Shown: piece by piece, positions 5,396 to 6,385 of the stretch | Layout: each line of letters begins with the position of its first letter | How positions within the stretch are numbered: the stretch's first letter is position 1 | Assembly: GCA_910587835.1 (NCBI GenBank) | Contig: CAJUNQ010000101.1 | Location: 1 to 6,385, forward strand | Length of the DNA: 6,385 nt | Direction of reading: 5' to 3' | Source: an uncultured Oscillospiraceae bacterium | Lineage (GTDB): Bacteria > Bacillota > Clostridia > Oscillospirales > Acutalibacteraceae | Made by a program: the position numbers and the translations under genes | Notes under the pieces: model-generated | The model's input: the letters and a program-made list of their open reading frames with translations, nothing else | Database searches by the model: none | Told to the model about the DNA's origin: nothing

Positions 5396-5917
5396 TTATT
5401 TTTTGATGGGGTGCCAATCCCCGTCCTCTGGGTCAAAGTACATATCATTGGTACTGTTCACCCGAAGATTGTGCCGCCGGCCGGCTTCGTCCTCCCGCCA
5501 GACCTCTACCTGCTCCTTTTCCACCGGCTGCTCTGCTGGCTGTTGATACTCATAGACATCCTCCTGAGCCGCGCCGCTGCCAGAGAGCATATTCAGAATG
5601 CCCGACAGGGGGTGAAAGCCCAAGAAGGTGAGCACAACGACTATCAGTACCGCCGCGATGATAATAGGAATGATGATGTTCAACAGGAAATACCCCACCA
5701 GCCAGATGGCCCCGTGAATGCCCAGCACAATCAGCTTCTTTTTGCCGGGCTGGGCTGGTATCACAGTGACCAGTACGCCAATCACCGTGAGAATGACGGC
5801 AATGCCTGTAAACATCGCGGTTACGAACCCGGCATTGCCCCCTGTGTCGCCCCCGGCCAGGGCGTCTACACAGGCCTTGCAGATTACGCCTATCAGAGTT
5901 GCAATAAATCCTCCCAT
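5396..5917 (-). CDS. small membrane protein with acidic cytoplasmic-type tail, unknown function
   Basis: A 173-residue product I cannot assign to a family. The N-terminal 27 residues are mildly hydrophobic and glycine-rich (AGGDTGGNAG). Membrane segments follow at about 28-54, 61-80 and 80-102, the last two nearly continuous and rich in Ile/Val, with a basic GKKK loop (58-61) between. After residue 115 the protein is hydrophilic and acidic, with a Gln/Pro/Glu stretch (124-137) and an aromatic-acidic end, DMYFDPEDGDWHPIKK. The start is ATG 5917 because GGAGG (5929-5925) is 7 bases upstream. The open frame runs on to 6220, but that extension reads through the promoter at 5960-5989 and the terminator at 6051-6088, so it is not coding. 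A single-gene unit with its own promoter and terminator, beside the integrase end. Confidence 0.8.
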   Translation of the reverse strand: MGGFIATLIGVICKACVDALAGGDTGGNAGFVTAMFTGIAVILTVIGVLVTVIPAQPGKKKLIVLGIHGAIWLVGYFLLNIIIPIIIAAVLIVVVLTFLGFHPLSGILNMLSGSGAAQEDVYEYQQPAEQPVEKEQVEVWREDEAGRRHNLRVNSTNDMYFDPEDGDWHPIKK

Positions 5918-5924
5918 TCCTCTT

Positions 5925-5929
5925 CCTCC
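5925..5929 (-). promoter_or_regulatory. ribosome binding site deciding the start at 5917
   Basis: GGAGG on the minus strand lies 7 bases before ATG 5917. It excludes the much longer frame that begins with GTG at 6220, which has no comparable site and would translate a promoter and a terminator. Confidence 0.75.
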
Positions 5930-5959
5930 ATTTTCCTGGATATAAACCAGTTTTGTACT

Positions 5960-5989
5960 ATAATAGCACACACTTTGACATAATGTCAA
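5960..5989 (-). promoter_or_regulatory. promoter of the 173-residue membrane protein with operator-like palindrome
   Basis: On the minus strand a perfect TTGACA (5989-5984) is 18 bases from TATTAT (5965-5960), which carries an extended -10 TGC. Transcription would start near 5953. The -35 is one arm of a perfect inverted repeat, TTGACA-TAA-TGTCAA (5975-5989), so a dimeric regulator bound there would block RNA polymerase. Confidence 0.75.
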
Positions 5990-6258
5990 GCTAAAATGTG
6001 CAGAGAGAGGCAGAGCGGGCAAAAGATCTATTAAGAAAGTTTTATTTAGGAATAAGAAAAGCCCCAAAAGCCAACAGGCTTTCAGGGCAATAATTGCCAG
6101 TAGAGATAAATTTAGCGCTTGGAGAACTGAGGCGCGCGACGAGCCGCCTTGAGGCCGTACTAAAATTCTCTTAGTGCCGTTTTTCCTTGATTTTTCGGGC
6201 TTTTTTGAACTTCTCCCCACTGGTTGTCCTATCCCTTAACCAAACAAATTGGTGCATT
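5990..6258. other. spacer between the integrase end and the membrane-protein promoter
   Basis: No gene is supported here. The block contains the strong minus-strand terminator at 6051-6088 and, at 6157-6177, a 7-base-pair imperfect inverted repeat (GTACTAA/TTAGTGC). Tyrosine recombinases often sit next to their attachment site, so the edge of the element may lie here, but no duplicate core sequence or tRNA gene end is visible within the window. Confidence 0.35.
6051..6088 (-). terminator. rho-independent terminator downstream of the integrase
   Basis: On the minus strand GCCC (6088-6085) and AAAGCC (6082-6077) pair with GGCTTT (6072-6067) and GGGC (6064-6061), with a two-base mismatch between the segments and a TGTT loop. 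The tail is TTTTCTTATT. It lies about 170 bases past the integrase stop and is the first terminator after it. Confidence 0.8.
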
Positions 6259-6385
6259 TCAACTGGAAAATGCCTGATGAAATGCCCCGTTCACCACCGC
6301 AAAAAGTTCCTCTGGCTTATTATACTTCACCTTTGCATAGATGTCCATAGTTGTTTTGCTATTTTCATGTCCGGCAAGGTACTGA
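6259..6385 (-). CDS. tyrosine recombinase / phage-type integrase, C-terminal end only
   Basis: The last 41 codons are visible, ending in TGA at 6261-6259; the gene continues beyond the right edge. The segment YLAGHENSKTTMDIYAKV carries the family's terminal motif: L-x-GH followed by TT and the nucleophilic tyrosine (Y16 of the visible part, codon 6339-6337), which forms the covalent 3'-phosphotyrosyl bond with DNA. The tail after it (KYNKPEELFAVVN...) is typical of integrases of conjugative elements and phages in Firmicutes. The codons look AT-richer than those of the chromosomal genes to the left, in keeping with horizontal transfer. The other catalytic residues (Arg, Lys, His/Arg) would lie outside the window. 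Confidence 0.88.
   Translation of the reverse strand, partial: QYLAGHENSKTTMDIYAKVKYNKPEELFAVVNGAFHQAFSS

Noticed and set aside
5300..5983. 227-codon open frame on the plus strand
   Set aside because: It lies antisense across the 173-residue membrane protein, the terminator hairpin at 5353-5388 and the promoter at 5960-5989. It has no ribosome binding site and no recognisable family.
5353..6088. The two terminator stems (5353-5388 and 6061-6088) share the same CA/CA internal loop
   Set aside because: The stem sequences are unrelated and the match is only two bases, so coincidence is the simplest reading.
5918..6220. N-terminal extension of the 173-residue protein to 274 residues
   Set aside because: The extension would translate a near-consensus promoter and a rho-independent terminator, while ATG 5917 has GGAGG at the ideal distance.
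1..6385. CRISPR arrays, tRNA or rRNA genes, transposases with terminal repeats
   Set aside because: I looked on both strands and saw no regularly spaced direct repeats, no cloverleaf with a T-arm sequence, no rRNA segment and no transposase; the only mobile-element trace is the integrase end.

Overview
The window looks like chromosome from a moderately GC-rich Firmicute, most likely a gut-type Clostridia member of the Oscillospiraceae (Flavonifractor/Oscillibacter-like). This rests on strong AGGAGG-type ribosome binding sites, sigma-A-like promoters, GC-rich genes between AT-rich spacers, a YabE-type G5/3D cell-wall protein and a MecA-like protein. The taxonomic call is inference from style, not a search result. 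Every gene I can support is on the minus strand, so transcription runs from high to low coordinates.

Layout from right to left, in the direction of transcription. Positions 6385-6259 hold the last 41 residues of a tyrosine recombinase, including the nucleophilic tyrosine region, so a mobile element lies to the right and its edge should be near here. Positions 6258-5990 carry a strong terminator (6051-6088) and no convincing gene. Next is a 173-residue membrane protein of unknown function (5917-5396), with a well-formed promoter whose -35 box sits inside a perfect palindrome, and a hairpin terminator after it. A 350-base spacer then holds a near-consensus promoter and a double-hairpin leader for a 496-residue membrane-anchored protein with DUF348, G5 and 3D domains (5046-3556), which ends in a bidirectional terminator. 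A second unit (promoter 3441-3469) covers a three-helix small membrane protein (3399-3109) and an AEC-family permease (3048-2125).

Positions 1640-2124 are gene-free but full of short perfect inverted repeats, eight of them between 1739 and 2114, and look like a structured non-coding repeat. After that come ribulose-phosphate 3-epimerase (1542-916) and a 116-residue protein resembling only the C-terminal domain of the ClpC adaptor MecA (856-506), which probably share a transcript ending at the terminator 478-503. A stretch with no convincing gene (74-477) carries two promoter candidates and leads to the first 24 codons of an exported protein (73-1) that runs off the left edge.

There is no single clear new multigene system here. 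The points most worth following up are the MecA C-terminal-only protein, the hairpin cluster, the operator-like palindrome on the membrane-protein promoter, and the mobile-element edge.
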